From an uncultured Faecalibacterium sp. (GTDB lineage Bacteria > Bacillota > Clostridia > Oscillospirales > Ruminococcaceae): a stretch of 26,671 bases of DNA. The translations under genes and the position numbers were made by a program. Shown in pieces: positions 1 to 8,508 of the stretch. The notes beneath the pieces are model-generated. The model did not search any database, was not told where the DNA came from, and saw only the letters and a list, made by a program, of their open reading frames with translations. Where the stretch lies: NCBI GenBank assembly GCA_934525845.1, contig CAKSZS010000033.1, forward strand, positions 1 through 26,671, written 5' to 3'. Numbering within the stretch: position 1 is the first letter of the stretch; each line of letters begins with the position of its first letter.

Positions 1-785
1 GAGGACAGCACACGGGTGGTAAAGGTGGAGCAGTTGCCGCCGCCGTGGTCTGCGTGCACCAGCAGGCACATATCCAGAAGCTTGGCTTCCTCGTGGGTGA
101 ACTTCTGATCCGGGCGGTAGGTGCTCAGAATGTGCTCCGCCGTGCTCTGGCCGGGCTTGGGCAGGTGGAAGAACATACTCTGCTTATCGTAGTAGCGCCG
201 CTTCATCTGGTACGCATTGACCATCATGGTGGGCATACTGGCGATCAGGTTGATGCTCTGGTTCAGGATGTTCTCCAGGCTCAGGTCCTCGGCGTGCTCG
301 TCGTAGGAGTACAGGCCCAGCACGCAGCGCTGCATCTTATTCATCACATTGGGCGAAGGGGCGTTCATGGTATCCATAAAGCCTTCCGGCAGCGCACGGT
401 GCTCGGCCAGGATCTCGCAGAAGTCATCCAGCTGTTCCCGGGTGGGCAGGCTGCCGAACAGCAGCAGCCAGATCACTTCTTCAAACACGAAGCGGTCGTT
501 GCGGTACGCCTCGTTCACGATCTCATTGATGTTGACGCCGCGGTAGATCAGCTTGCCGGGAATGGGGATGATGTGCCCCTCCTGATCCTTTTTGTAGCCC
601 ACAACATCGCACACATTGGTCAGGCCTGCCAGAACGCCGGTGCCATCCGGATTGCGCAGGCCGCGCTTGACGCCCAGCCGCTCGCTGGTTTCCGGATCGA
701 TGTAGTTGTTTGCCATGTACTCCTCGCACAAGGTGCCCATGGTCGTAGGATCCAGAGTCGCCACTTCAGAATGTGCAAAATTCAT
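1..785 (-). CDS. Citrate synthase, N-terminal part (runs off the left edge)
   Basis: Condenses acetyl-CoA with oxaloacetate to citrate (or propionyl-CoA in 2-methylcitrate synthases) in the cytoplasm. Translating the minus strand from the ATG at 785 gives about 261 residues open to the window edge, so the C-terminal third with the remaining catalytic residues is missing. The frame contains the family signature HADHGGGNCSTFTTR near its end, which holds a catalytic histidine and is typical of the citrate synthase-like proteins of Clostridia. Upstream residues such as YRGVNINEIV and FEEVIWLLLFGSLPT also fit the family. The start is supported by AAAGGAGA seven bases upstream of the ATG and a sigma-A type promoter at 851-879. 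I give no symbol because gltA/citZ and methylcitrate synthase cannot be separated on this fragment. The family call is secure. Confidence 0.93.
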   Translation of the reverse strand, partial: MNFAHSEVATLDPTTMGTLCEEYMANNYIDPETSERLGVKRGLRNPDGTGVLAGLTNVCDVVGYKKDQEGHIIPIPGKLIYRGVNINEIVNEAYRNDRFVFEEVIWLLLFGSLPTREQLDDFCEILAEHRALPEGFMDTMNAPSPNVMNKMQRCVLGLYSYDEHAEDLSLENILNQSINLIASMPTMMVNAYQMKRRYYDKQSMFFHLPKPGQSTAEHILSTYRPDQKFTHEEAKLLDMCLLVHADHGGGNCSTFTTRVLS

Positions 786-850
786 TGGGATTCTCCTTTC
801 GTCCATTTCTTCTCTACTTCCCATCCATCCTCTATGATGGACATAATCTT

Positions 851-879
851 ATGATATCGCTTTTGTTAAGTAAATTCAA
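851..879 (-). promoter_or_regulatory. Sigma-A promoter of the citrate synthase gene
   Basis: On the minus strand a TTGAAT -35 box (874-879) is separated by 17 bases from a TATCAT -10 box (851-856). Transcription would start near 844 and give a leader of about 60 bases before the ATG at 785. It is inferred from consensus match and spacing only. Confidence 0.6.
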
Positions 880-981
880 GCGCAAAGTATTCACTTCTCA
901 CGTCATCCGATGGAAAAGTTCTCTTTTTGCCGCGCCGGATCCTGCACCGGCGCCCTTCGCAGCATTTTGCACCCCGGATCC

Positions 982-989
982 CATACACT
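982..989 (+). promoter_or_regulatory. Possible sigma-E-like -10 element ahead of the spoIID-type gene
   Basis: The octamer CATACACT matches the sporulation sigma-E -10 consensus CATACAnT and lies 41 bases before the start codon. spoIID is a classical sigma-E gene in Bacillus. The upstream ATTTT stretch is a poor -35, so this is weak evidence. Confidence 0.25.
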
Positions 990-1029
990 GAAACCAGAAT
1001 CGTTCGGTCTGTCCAAAGGAGTTTCTGCC

Positions 1030-2037
1030 ATGAAAAAAGCATTTTTTCTGCTCTGTGCGGTGCTGCTGGTGCTCAGCTGCGCCCTGCCGCTGGCCGCCTA
1101 CCGTCTGACCCGGGCGGTGCTGGGTAACCAGCCGGCATCCGTCCCTCTCCTCCCTGCTGCTTCGCCCGGAGATGCGGCCTCGGCTTCCCTGCCCGGCACC
1201 GCAGACGCCGAAACGTTTTTGTTTCAGGATGAAAGCACCGGGCAGGTGGTGGAGATCTCCCGCCGGGATTACGTTCTGGGCGCAGTCGCAGCCGAAATGC
1301 CGGTGAGCTGGCCGGACGAAGCCCTCAAAGCGCAGGCAGTCGCAGCCCACAGCTATGCGCTGTACTGCCGGGACCACACTGCATTGGAAAGCGGCGCCTG
1401 GTTTACGGCGGATCCCGCCCGGCGGCAGGGTTGTCTGACCGAGCCGGTCCTGCGCAGTTATTGGGGCACCGCCTATGCGGAAAACTATGCCCGGCTGTCC
1501 GCGCTGGTGGACAAAGTCCTGGACAAGGTGCTGTATTATGCCGATGCTCCCGCCGGGACCAGCTATTTTGCCATCTCCAACGGCAGCACCGAAGCCAGCG
1601 AGAACGTCTGGGGAACTGCCCTGCCCTACCTGATCCCGGTGGACAGCAGCACCGACCGCACGGCGGACAACTACGCGTACACGGTCACTCTGTCCGTGCC
1701 GCAGGTACAGACGCTGCTGGCCGGACTCGGCATCTCCGCCGACCTGTCTGCTCCGGAACAGTGGTTCGGCACGCCGCAGAACACGCCTGCAGGCTATGTT
1801 TCCGTGCTGCCGGTGTGCGGACAGAGCGTTTCCGGCGCCGAACTGCGCCGGGTGCTGGGCCTGCGGAGCGCCTGCTTCACCATCCGGTATCAGGACGAAA
1901 GCTTCACCATCACCACGCAGGGATACGGTCACGGCATCGGCATGAGCCAATGGGGCGCAAAAGCAATGGCAGAACAGGGTGCAGACTACGCCGCCATTCT
2001 GGCGCACTACTACCCCGGCACTGAACTGCGGGGATAA
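1030..2037 (+). CDS. SpoIID/LytB-domain protein (lytic transglycosylase type)
   Basis: A 335-residue exported protein of the SpoIID family, whose members cleave glycan strands of peptidoglycan from which stem peptides have been removed; in sporulating Firmicutes this drives engulfment. Residues 1-23 form a signal/anchor segment (MKKAFFLLCAVLLVLS). A linker rich in Ala, Ser and Pro follows to about residue 60, then the SpoIID domain. YVLGAVAAEMP carries the expected catalytic Glu (E89), followed by EALKAQAVAAHSYAL. The conserved C-terminal block GYGHGIGMSQWGAKAMA ends in YYPGTEL. The ATG at 1030 was chosen over upstream starts because AAAGGAG lies just before it and the signal peptide begins there. 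It is monocistronic and ends at a hairpin terminator. Whether it acts in sporulation or in vegetative wall turnover cannot be told here, as no other spo gene is in the window. Confidence 0.9.
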   Translation: MKKAFFLLCAVLLVLSCALPLAAYRLTRAVLGNQPASVPLLPAASPGDAASASLPGTADAETFLFQDESTGQVVEISRRDYVLGAVAAEMPVSWPDEALKAQAVAAHSYALYCRDHTALESGAWFTADPARRQGCLTEPVLRSYWGTAYAENYARLSALVDKVLDKVLYYADAPAGTSYFAISNGSTEASENVWGTALPYLIPVDSSTDRTADNYAYTVTLSVPQVQTLLAGLGISADLSAPEQWFGTPQNTPAGYVSVLPVCGQSVSGAELRRVLGLRSACFTIRYQDESFTITTQGYGHGIGMSQWGAKAMAEQGADYAAILAHYYPGTELRG

Positions 2038-2060
2038 ATTTGCAGGAGGTTAAAGCACAA

Positions 2061-2113
2061 AAAAATCATCTGCAGCGTCATCTCCCAGAGGGGAATCGTT
2101 GCAGATGATTTTT
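2061..2113. terminator. Bidirectional hairpin terminator
   Basis: A 14-base stem (AAAAATCATCTGCA with TGCAGATGATTTTT) is flanked by A-rich and T-rich sides. It lies between the converging ends of the SpoIID-type gene (+) and the C39-like gene (-), and can serve both. Confidence 0.8.
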
Positions 2114-2137
2114 GTTTTCAGCTTATAAAATGGAACC

Positions 2138-3154
2138 TCAGCCGAACAGGTGGCTCAGCCAGTTCCAAGTACCCTGTGCCGCATCGGTCACAGCGGTCTG
2201 CACTTCCTGCGACAGCTTTTCGCCTTCGGTGTCCTGCACCGACCAATAGGTCGCCGTACTGTTGGAGGCATCCGAAACGGTGAAATCGGTGGTAAAGCAG
2301 AGACTCTCCCCATTGGAGTCGGTCACGACCACCATATAGGTGTAGGTGCCGTTGGCCAGTTCCCCAAAGCGGATCTGGCTGTCCAGACTGCTGAAGGCGA
2401 AGCTGGACGCATTCGTCTGGGCTTCTGCGCTCTGCACCGTGCGGTCCGATTCATCCAGGATCGCGACCTGCACACTGGTCAGCTTCACGCCGGAAGCGCT
2501 GTTGGCGGTGCCGTTCAGTGCCATTCCGCTGCCGGTGCGGATATTGATGGGATAACGCATCCCGTCCAGATGCAGCCCGTCCACTTCCACTGCAGCAGCA
2601 TTGTGGTCGGACGTCACATACCAGTAGCAGGATGCCCTGCTGATGGACACGCTGGAACTGTTCAGCGGAATGCGGCCGGAGGAGATGTTTCCCGCCGGAT
2701 CGGAACAATAGAACACGCCGTTGGTATAATCGGTCAGCAGCACAGCGTGGGGCTGGCTGCGGTCATACAGGACGATGCCTTCCGGATGTTCCTGCAGCAG
2801 CTTGATGAGCAGCTGGGTCTTTTCGGCTGTGCTGGAAGGCAGGGTCGCATAACCCACCTGCATTTCCTTGTATGTAAAACTGTGTGCCAGACCATTGGAC
2901 CATGCAGTGGAGCGGACACTGTTCTCGGTCACGTCCGTCCAGTCATTCAGGCCGTCAAAGTAAGCACGGCGGCGGAGCATCATGGCGGCAGAAGCCAGCG
3001 TGCAGGTTCCGCCGCGGCTCTGCTTGAAATAGAAGCCTGCATCCACGTTCAGGTCTACCGCCAGGGCGGCGGGCAGACAGGTCAGCGCAAACACCAGGGT
3101 GAGCAGAAGGCTCACCCATTTCTTATGCGGGACAGTCGGTGCTGTGGTATTCAC
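2138..3154 (-). CDS. Secreted C39-like cysteine peptidase-fold protein with C-terminal Ig-like domain
   Basis: A 338-residue exported protein. Residues 11-32 form a signal peptide (KKWVSLLLTLVFALTCL, predicted cleavage after ALA). The mature N-terminal half resembles peptidase C39-like domains of the papain fold: GGTCTLASAAMMLRR places a nucleophile-like Cys at 51, PHAVLLTDY places His at 136, and YCSDPA places Asp at 152. The last ~140 residues are beta-rich with a closing pattern like YTYMVVVTDSNG, suggesting an Ig/fibronectin-like module. The start is GTG at 3154, preceded by GGGAGG and by a good promoter. Peptidase activity is inferred from the Cys-His-Asp pattern; members of this fold also act as binding or leader-processing domains. 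The gene is single and converges on the SpoIID-type gene. The substrate is unknown. Confidence 0.75.
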   Translation of the reverse strand: MNTTAPTVPHKKWVSLLLTLVFALTCLPAALAVDLNVDAGFYFKQSRGGTCTLASAAMMLRRRAYFDGLNDWTDVTENSVRSTAWSNGLAHSFTYKEMQVGYATLPSSTAEKTQLLIKLLQEHPEGIVLYDRSQPHAVLLTDYTNGVFYCSDPAGNISSGRIPLNSSSVSISRASCYWYVTSDHNAAAVEVDGLHLDGMRYPINIRTGSGMALNGTANSASGVKLTSVQVAILDESDRTVQSAEAQTNASSFAFSSLDSQIRFGELANGTYTYMVVVTDSNGESLCFTTDFTVSDASNSTATYWSVQDTEGEKLSQEVQTAVTDAAQGTWNWLSHLFG

Positions 3155-3207
3155 GGTTTGGTGTTTCCTCCCTTGCTATGACGAATTTTTGTTGAACTCC
3201 ATAGAAA

Positions 3208-3236
3208 ATTATACCAGCTTGTAATCATTTTGTAAA
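3208..3236 (-). promoter_or_regulatory. Sigma-A promoter of the C39-like gene
   Basis: Minus-strand TTTACA (3231-3236), 17-base spacer, perfect TATAAT (3208-3213). The start would fall near 3201, about 47 bases before the GTG. Confidence 0.75.
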
Positions 3237-3384
3237 CTCCGTCCTGCAATTTTTCGCAAGATTGACACGTTTTATCGCATTTCATTGGGTCATCTGTACA
3301 ATGCTGGCAGAAAAATTTTTATACTTCCCACAAAAATTCGTCCCTCCATGCGCTTTCCCGGCGTTTCTGCCCAAAAAAGACGAA

Positions 3385-3431
3385 AAACAAAAAAGCTCCC
3401 CGGTCGAACCTTTCCAAAGAAAGTTCGACCG
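3385..3431 (-). terminator. Rho-independent terminator after tRNA-Pro
   Basis: Inverted repeat CGGTCGAAC (3401-3409) / GTTCGACCG (3423-3431), followed on the minus strand by GGGGAGC and then TTTTTTG. It lies ten bases past the tRNA 3' end. Confidence 0.8.
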
Positions 3432-3440
3432 AGAAGCATT

Positions 3441-3518
3441 TGGTCCGAGTGGCGAGAATCGAACTCACGGCCTCTTGAACCCCATTCAAGCGCGCTACCA
3501 AAACTGCGCTACACCCGG
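3441..3518 (-). tRNA. tRNA-Pro (anticodon GGG)
   Basis: The minus strand folds as a full cloverleaf of 78 bases including an encoded CCA. The acceptor stem CCGGGTG pairs with CACTCGG (one G-U). The D-arm is GCGC/GCGC, the anticodon stem CTTGA/TCAAG encloses loop ATGGGGT with anticodon GGG, and the T-arm GTGAG-TTCGATT-CTCGC is standard. It has its own near-perfect promoter and a terminator. GGG reads proline codons CCC and CCU. Confidence 0.96.
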
Positions 3519-3561
3519 ATATCGACCTCCGCTTCCCTACCGAAGCGTGGCGACATGAGAT

Positions 3562-3590
3562 ATTATAGCCGGATGCGGCGATTTTGTCAA
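3562..3590 (-). promoter_or_regulatory. Consensus sigma-A promoter of tRNA-Pro
   Basis: Minus strand TTGACA (3585-3590), 17-base spacer, TATAAT (3562-3567): a perfect match to the vegetative consensus, as expected for a stable RNA gene. It begins 20 bases past the comF stop codon. Confidence 0.85.
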
Positions 3591-3609
3591 CCATTTTGGA
3601 CAAACTTTT

Positions 3610-4389
3610 TTAAAAATCCGGATCATTTTCCTGCAATGGACGCTCTACCGTTGGAAACGCTGAAAATTCCACCGTTGCCAATGCCACAGCGAACACGCTC
3701 TCGGCACCAGCCTGCAGCAGTGCCTGCGCGCAGGCGGCAGCCGTTGCACCCGTGGTGATGACATCGTCCACCAACAGGATGCGCCGACCCTCCACGATGT
3801 CCGGGTCGGACACCCGGAAGGCTCCGGCCACGTTGGCCAGACGTTCTTCCATGGCCAGCCCTGCCTGGTGTTTTTTCTTCCGGGCAGGCACCAGAGCCTC
3901 CGCTTCCAGCGGCAGTTCCAGTGCTTTTGCCAGCGGGAGCGCCATCCGTTCCGGAACATTGTAACCGCGCATCGTGCCGGACGCCGGCACCGGCACGATG
4001 CAGTCATAGCCCAGCGCGGCTCCTTCCACCTTCTGCGGGACAGGTTCCGCGCCGTGCAGCTCGATCACACTGCCGAACGCCAGCTCGGCCAGCACCACGC
4101 CCAGCTCCACTGCCGTCCAGGGCGCCCCCTGGTACTTGGCACGCAGGATGCCCTGCCGCACACAGCCTTCGTAGCGGAAGGGTGCCGCTGCACCGGTCAG
4201 ATCGCCCAGATAATGCTGGGATGCATCCAGCCGCATCCCGGGCTTCCGGCGAAGGGACTCCTGCTCTTCCGCGCAGTCCGGGCAGACCGGCACGCCGCCC
4301 AGAACCCGATCACAGAAGGGGCAGCGGCGCGGGTACACAAGCTGCCGCACCTGCCGCAGGAACCGGCGGGGCGCGCTGTAGTAATCCAT
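3610..4389 (-). CDS. comF: ComF family protein (double zinc ribbon plus phosphoribosyltransferase fold)
   Basis: A 259-residue cytoplasmic protein of the ComF/GntX family, linked to DNA uptake in competent bacteria. An N-terminal zinc-binding site is formed by CPFC (C23, C26) and CPDC (C36, C39). The type I phosphoribosyltransferase signature RILLVDDVITTGAT lies at about 203-216. The ATG at 4389 shares its A with the TGA of the preceding SLH gene (TGATG), so it is probably translated by coupling. AAAGGA inside the end of the SLH gene serves as ribosome site. A GTG 69 bases further upstream is in frame but would add residues unlike the family. It is the last gene of the export operon; no clear terminator follows, so read-through into tRNA-Pro is possible. 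Its biochemical role in the family is unsettled. Confidence 0.9.
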   Translation of the reverse strand: MDYYSAPRRFLRQVRQLVYPRRCPFCDRVLGGVPVCPDCAEEQESLRRKPGMRLDASQHYLGDLTGAAAPFRYEGCVRQGILRAKYQGAPWTAVELGVVLAELAFGSVIELHGAEPVPQKVEGAALGYDCIVPVPASGTMRGYNVPERMALPLAKALELPLEAEALVPARKKKHQAGLAMEERLANVAGAFRVSDPDIVEGRRILLVDDVITTGATAAACAQALLQAGAESVFAVALATVEFSAFPTVERPLQENDPDF

Positions 4390-6506
4390 CAGTCCTTTTT
4401 GACGGCCACGATGACGCGGACACGCTTGCCCGCTGCGCAGCCGAAGTTGTCGTACCAACCGGTCAGATAATAGTCATCCGAATTGACCTTCGCCAGCTTG
4501 GTCGCGTAATACTGTCCCTTATACCACAGGTACACCTGGGCATCGTCCGCCACCTCGTAGCGGGTGGAGCCGGACAGCACCGACGCGGCACCCACCTTGT
4601 CGATCTTCATAGGCATCAGCTGGATCATGGCCTTGACCGAACCGTTGACCTCCTGCCGCACCGCCAGACCACCGGCCAGCACCGGATATTTGATGGAAGT
4701 GGTATAGCTGGTGGGGGTGCCGTTGACGTAGCAGATATAGGTCGCACCGCCGCCCACATAGTTCAGGATGGTGCTGTAGGGTTCGCCCACCAGAGACGCC
4801 GCCTGCTTGAAACCAATGCTCATCAGCGAGCCGGTGCTGCTGGTGACCTTGTTCCACACGGTCTGCAGGATATCGCCGTTGATGACGCCCCACAGGATCT
4901 CGCTGGTGGTAGGCACCAGCACACTGCGCAGGTCATCCAGCACCGTCGTGGTCGTGGTGGTGCTGTCCGAGGAACTGCCGTCCGAGCTGCCGGACGAAGA
5001 ACCGTTTCCGCTGGTGGTGGGGATGGTGATGTTCGCGGCCAGATTCTTGATGTCATCCAGCACGCCGTAGCTCCACAGGTCGCCGGTGACATCGTTCAGG
5101 ATCAGGCGGTCGATCTCGCCCTGCTCATTCAGCGTATAGTAGCGGACGTTCAGGGCATTCAGCGTTGTCCCCGCTAGGCGGCTGGGACGAACTGTCCCAG
5201 CCACACCCTCCGAAGTCGTGTCCAGGATCTGGACATCATCTGCCAGGCGGTAATCGCCCAGCATGGTTGCATTCTCGTTGATGGTACCGCTCACGGCCTT
5301 GGAGCTGATGGCAGCAACGTTCTCCCCTTCCGGGCTTACACGGATCTCCACCAGCCAGCCGGAGGGATAGTTCAGGCTTTTGTCCACGTTGACCGTGCGG
5401 GTGATGCCGTCGGTGCACATGACAGAGACCTTCTGCAGCACGTCTGCACCGTTGTCCTCGACCAGGGAACGGGAAGCCGACTGCACAACGCCGTAAAAGA
5501 CGCTGTCGGCTTCTTCGCCGGTGACCACATCGGCCACCTCATTGTCCATGCCCAGCAGCAGGGTGACCACTTCGCCCACGCCGCCGCCGTACAGAGAAGA
5601 GATCTTGGCAGCGGCCGCAGAGCTGCCCAGCTGGTAGGTGCTTCCGGCCACGGTCACGGCCGTAGGGGCGCTGGCGCTGGGCGAAACCGCTGTGATGCGG
5701 CCTGCCGCACGGCGGGTGTAGATCCACACGGCCTGCAGGCTCTCGCTGTAATAATAGACGTCATATTTGTTCAGCTCGGCAGATTCCGATGCCTTATCGT
5801 TGCGGTAGACGCTCACCGGGGCAAAGGGCAGCTGGGTGCCCTCGGCGGCCACAAAGGGTCCCTTCAGGCTGCTGAACAGCACGGTGGAAGTATCCACCTG
5901 GCCGTTGGCCACCGTAAAGCCCAGGCTGCTGCCATAGGGGGTGCCGGAAGCTGTGTTGGCCACCAGTGCATTGTACAGCAGCTGGGCGCAGTTGGCGTAG
6001 CTCATGGTCTGGCCCTGGGTGCAGGTCAGCTGATTGCGCAGACCCAGCTCACTGGCCTTGTTCAGCTGTGCCGCCGGGAAAGAGCCGTTCAGGTCGGTCA
6101 TCTTATAGCCCAGCAGCTTGAGCACGGCCGTGCAGGCTTCTTCCAGCGTGACGGCGTTGTCCGGGCGGAAGGTGCCGTCCGTGTAGCCGTTCATCCAGCC
6201 CTGCTGCACCGCAATGCGGATGTAGGGTGCCCACTGGGAGGTGCCGGGCACATCCTTGTACAGGGTGCCCACTTTGCCCTGAGAGCTGACGCTCTCCCGG
6301 TAGGCTGAAAAGGCCACCAGCATCCGAGCAAAGGCACCGCGGGTGACCCCGGCGTCCAGAGCGCCAGTCTGGCTGGTGTCCATAGCGCCCAGCGTGATGG
6401 CGGTCTGCACAGCGTTGTTGCCGGTGCTGGCCGCCGATGCCGGCAGCACCAGCATGGACACTGCCACGCTCACCGCCAGCAGAAATGCGAGAAAACGTTT
6501 TTTCAT
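4389..6506 (-). CDS. Secreted SLH-domain protein
   Basis: A 705-residue exported protein. Residues 1-26 are a signal peptide (MKKRFLAFLLAVSVAVS, cleavage near ASA/AS). S-layer homology repeats follow: the end of one (VTRGAFARML, 54-63), a complete one (LYKDVPGTSQWAPYI ... GYTDGTFRPDNAVT, 82-134), and a degenerate third to about 182. SLH repeats usually bind pyruvylated wall polysaccharide, so the rest is displayed on the cell surface. A Ser/Thr-rich linker (about 500-525, with a run of six Thr) splits the remainder into two unrecognised beta-rich parts. The start at 6506 is fixed by AAGGAAGG and the signal peptide. Only 40 bases separate it from the permease gene, so it belongs to the same transcript and may be functionally linked to the exporter. 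Its C-terminal function is unknown. Confidence 0.85.
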   Translation of the reverse strand: MKKRFLAFLLAVSVAVSMLVLPASAASTGNNAVQTAITLGAMDTSQTGALDAGVTRGAFARMLVAFSAYRESVSSQGKVGTLYKDVPGTSQWAPYIRIAVQQGWMNGYTDGTFRPDNAVTLEEACTAVLKLLGYKMTDLNGSFPAAQLNKASELGLRNQLTCTQGQTMSYANCAQLLYNALVANTASGTPYGSSLGFTVANGQVDTSTVLFSSLKGPFVAAEGTQLPFAPVSVYRNDKASESAELNKYDVYYYSESLQAVWIYTRRAAGRITAVSPSASAPTAVTVAGSTYQLGSSAAAAKISSLYGGGVGEVVTLLLGMDNEVADVVTGEEADSVFYGVVQSASRSLVEDNGADVLQKVSVMCTDGITRTVNVDKSLNYPSGWLVEIRVSPEGENVAAISSKAVSGTINENATMLGDYRLADDVQILDTTSEGVAGTVRPSRLAGTTLNALNVRYYTLNEQGEIDRLILNDVTGDLWSYGVLDDIKNLAANITIPTTSGNGSSSGSSDGSSSDSTTTTTTVLDDLRSVLVPTTSEILWGVINGDILQTVWNKVTSSTGSLMSIGFKQAASLVGEPYSTILNYVGGGATYICYVNGTPTSYTTSIKYPVLAGGLAVRQEVNGSVKAMIQLMPMKIDKVGAASVLSGSTRYEVADDAQVYLWYKGQYYATKLAKVNSDDYYLTGWYDNFGCAAGKRVRVIVAVKKD

Positions 6507-6546
6507 GGTTGGCTTCCTTCCTTGCTTTTGAGATTTCCCTGCAGGA

Positions 6547-7752
6547 TCAATCATAGCGCAGTGCTTCGATGGGGTTCAGGCGGGCGGCGCGGCGGGCCGG
6601 CAGATAACCGAACAGCACGCCGATGCCCACCGAGATGCCAAAGGCCACCGCGATGGAGTTGAAGGACGGGCTGACCGTAATGTCCGTGCCGCTGGCCAGC
6701 ATGGGCAGGATGCGGTTGGCTGCCATGCTCACCACATACCCCAGCGCAATGCCCAGAATGCCGCCCAGCGCCGAGGTGGTGGCGGCTTCCACCACGAACT
6801 GCGCCAGGATGGTGCGCTCCTTGGCACCCAGCGCCTTGCGGATGCCGATCTCCCGGGTGCGCTCGGTCACCGACACCAGCATGATGTTCATGATGCCGAT
6901 GCCGCCCACCAGCAGCGAGATGCTGGCAATGCCGGTGAGCACCACGATGACCATGTTGATCATCTTATTCATCTCTTCCAGCCACTCGCTGGCACTGTAG
7001 ACGTAATAGCCGTTGTCCGATCCCAGCAGGGTCTGCAGCTCACTTTCCAGCACCGCTTTTGCCTCGTTGGCCTTGTTTTCATCGGTCATGATAGCGGTAA
7101 AGCTGTTGACCATGCTCTGGTCGGACAGGCGCATGATGGTGCTGTAGGGCAGGTACACGCAGCTGTCATCGGAACCCTCCTGCATCTCCTTATCGCTGAC
7201 CTTGGCGGCCAGCACGCCCACGACCAGGAACTTGTTGGCACCGATCTTCAGGGTCTGGCCCACGGCGTTGCCGCCAAAGGCCACCCGGTTGATGTAGTCG
7301 CCGACGATGCACACCTGCTTGTTGTCCTTGATGTCCATATACTGCAGGCCGCGCCCCTGGGCGATCTGATAATTCTTCATGGCGGTGTAGTTTTCGTCCA
7401 CGCCGTTGATGGTGACCCAGCGGTAGGTGCTGGTGCCGATCTTCAGGTTGCCGCTGCCGCTGAAATCCACCTCCGGCGAGATGGCCTGCAGCAGGTCTTT
7501 GTGCCGGTCGGCAATGGCGTACAGGTCATCCACCGATGCGGTGCGGGAGCCATAGCCCCATACCTGTACATTCAGGGTGTTGGTACCCAGCGCCGAAAAG
7601 CTGTCCCGCATACTCTTGGTCATGCCGTTGCCCAGGCCCACGATGACGATGACCGCCATGACGCCGATGATGATGCCCAGCATGGTCAGAAAGGTGCGCA
7701 GCTTGTTGCTCCATACGTTCTGGATGGCCTGACGGAAGGTCTCTATGATCAT
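6547..7752 (-). CDS. MacB-like ABC transporter permease (FtsX fold)
   Basis: A 401-residue membrane protein of the MacB/FtsX type VII ABC exporter class, which couples ATP hydrolysis to mechanical movement of the extracytoplasmic face, often in peptide or lipid export. A first membrane helix lies at about 20-40 (TMLGIIIGVMAVIVIVGLG). A large extracytoplasmic core domain spans about 45-270. Three helices follow: about 270-295 (MVIVVLTGIASISLLVGGI), 320-350 and 365-390. The cytoplasmic loop carries the conserved TERTREIGIRKALGA motif. The ATG at 7752 overlaps the TGA of the ATPase gene by four bases, so the two are translationally coupled and form one transporter. The substrate cannot be read from sequence. 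Confidence 0.92.
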   Translation of the reverse strand: MIIETFRQAIQNVWSNKLRTFLTMLGIIIGVMAVIVIVGLGNGMTKSMRDSFSALGTNTLNVQVWGYGSRTASVDDLYAIADRHKDLLQAISPEVDFSGSGNLKIGTSTYRWVTINGVDENYTAMKNYQIAQGRGLQYMDIKDNKQVCIVGDYINRVAFGGNAVGQTLKIGANKFLVVGVLAAKVSDKEMQEGSDDSCVYLPYSTIMRLSDQSMVNSFTAIMTDENKANEAKAVLESELQTLLGSDNGYYVYSASEWLEEMNKMINMVIVVLTGIASISLLVGGIGIMNIMLVSVTERTREIGIRKALGAKERTILAQFVVEAATTSALGGILGIALGYVVSMAANRILPMLASGTDITVSPSFNSIAVAFGISVGIGVLFGYLPARRAARLNPIEALRYD

Positions 7753-8495
7753 TCTGCTTCCTCCTTCCGCGGTTCCGGGGCCAGGGTGGGCTGCACGATG
7801 GCTTCCGGAGCTCGGGAATCGCCGTCATACACCACCTGACCGTCTTCCAGCCGGATGATACGGTCCGCCTGTACCGCAATGGAATTGTCGTGGGTGATGA
7901 GCACCACGGTGTGGCCCTGCTCGTGCAGCTGCTGCAGCATGGCCAGCACCTCACGGCCGGTGTGGGAGTCCAGTGCACCGGTGGGTTCGTCCGCCAGAAT
8001 GACCGGCGGATTGCGCACCAAGGCCCGCGCGATGGATACGCGCTGCTGCTGGCCGCCGGACAATTGGTTGGGCCGGTTTTTCAGCTTGTCGCCTAAGCCC
8101 ACCTGCTCCAGCACTTCCCGGGCGCGGGCGTGCCGTTCGGCGCGGGAGATGCCCGCATACACCAGCGGCACCTCCACATTCTCCATCAGGTTCAGCTTGG
8201 GCAGAAGGTTGTACTGCTGGAAGATGAAGCCCAGCATTTCGTTGCGGACCGACGCCAGCTCATTGCGGTTCATCTTGCCCACGTCCCGGCCATTGAGCCG
8301 GTAGGTACCGTGGGTAGGCACATCCAGACAGCCGATGATGTTCATGCAGGTGGATTTGCCGGAGCCTGACTGGCCCACGATGGCCACGAACTCGCCTTTG
8401 TCGATCTTCATGGTGATGTGGTCTGCAGCTTTTACCGTGGTATCGCCCATCTGGTAATATTTGCACACCGCATCAAACTCGATCAGAGCACTCAT
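7749..8495 (-). CDS. MacB-like ABC transporter ATP-binding protein
   Basis: A 248-residue cytoplasmic ATPase of the LolD/MacB branch. All motifs are intact: Walker A GQSGSGKST (41-49), Q-loop FQQYNLLP (Q93), signature LSGGQQQR (145-152), Walker B VILADEPT (165-172) and switch His in LITHD (H202). It starts at 8495 with GGAGGA upstream, 13 bases after the adaptor gene's stop, and overlaps the permease gene by four bases. Together the adaptor, ATPase and permease give a complete gram-positive MacAB/YknXYZ-like exporter. The last ~25 residues are a charged tail. Confidence 0.95.
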   Translation of the reverse strand: MSALIEFDAVCKYYQMGDTTVKAADHITMKIDKGEFVAIVGQSGSGKSTCMNIIGCLDVPTHGTYRLNGRDVGKMNRNELASVRNEMLGFIFQQYNLLPKLNLMENVEVPLVYAGISRAERHARAREVLEQVGLGDKLKNRPNQLSGGQQQRVSIARALVRNPPVILADEPTGALDSHTGREVLAMLQQLHEQGHTVVLITHDNSIAVQADRIIRLEDGQVVYDGDSRAPEAIVQPTLAPEPRKEEAE

Positions 8496-8508
8496 TTCTT
8501 CCTCCGTA

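Noticed and set aside
45..854. A 269-codon plus-strand frame over the citrate synthase gene
   Set aside because: The minus-strand frame gives the citrate synthase signature and is open to the window edge; the plus frame is its shadow.
3921..5177. A long plus-strand frame opposite comF and the SLH gene
   Set aside because: It crosses the junction of two well-supported genes on the other strand and its Arg/Pro/Ala-rich translation has no domain pattern.
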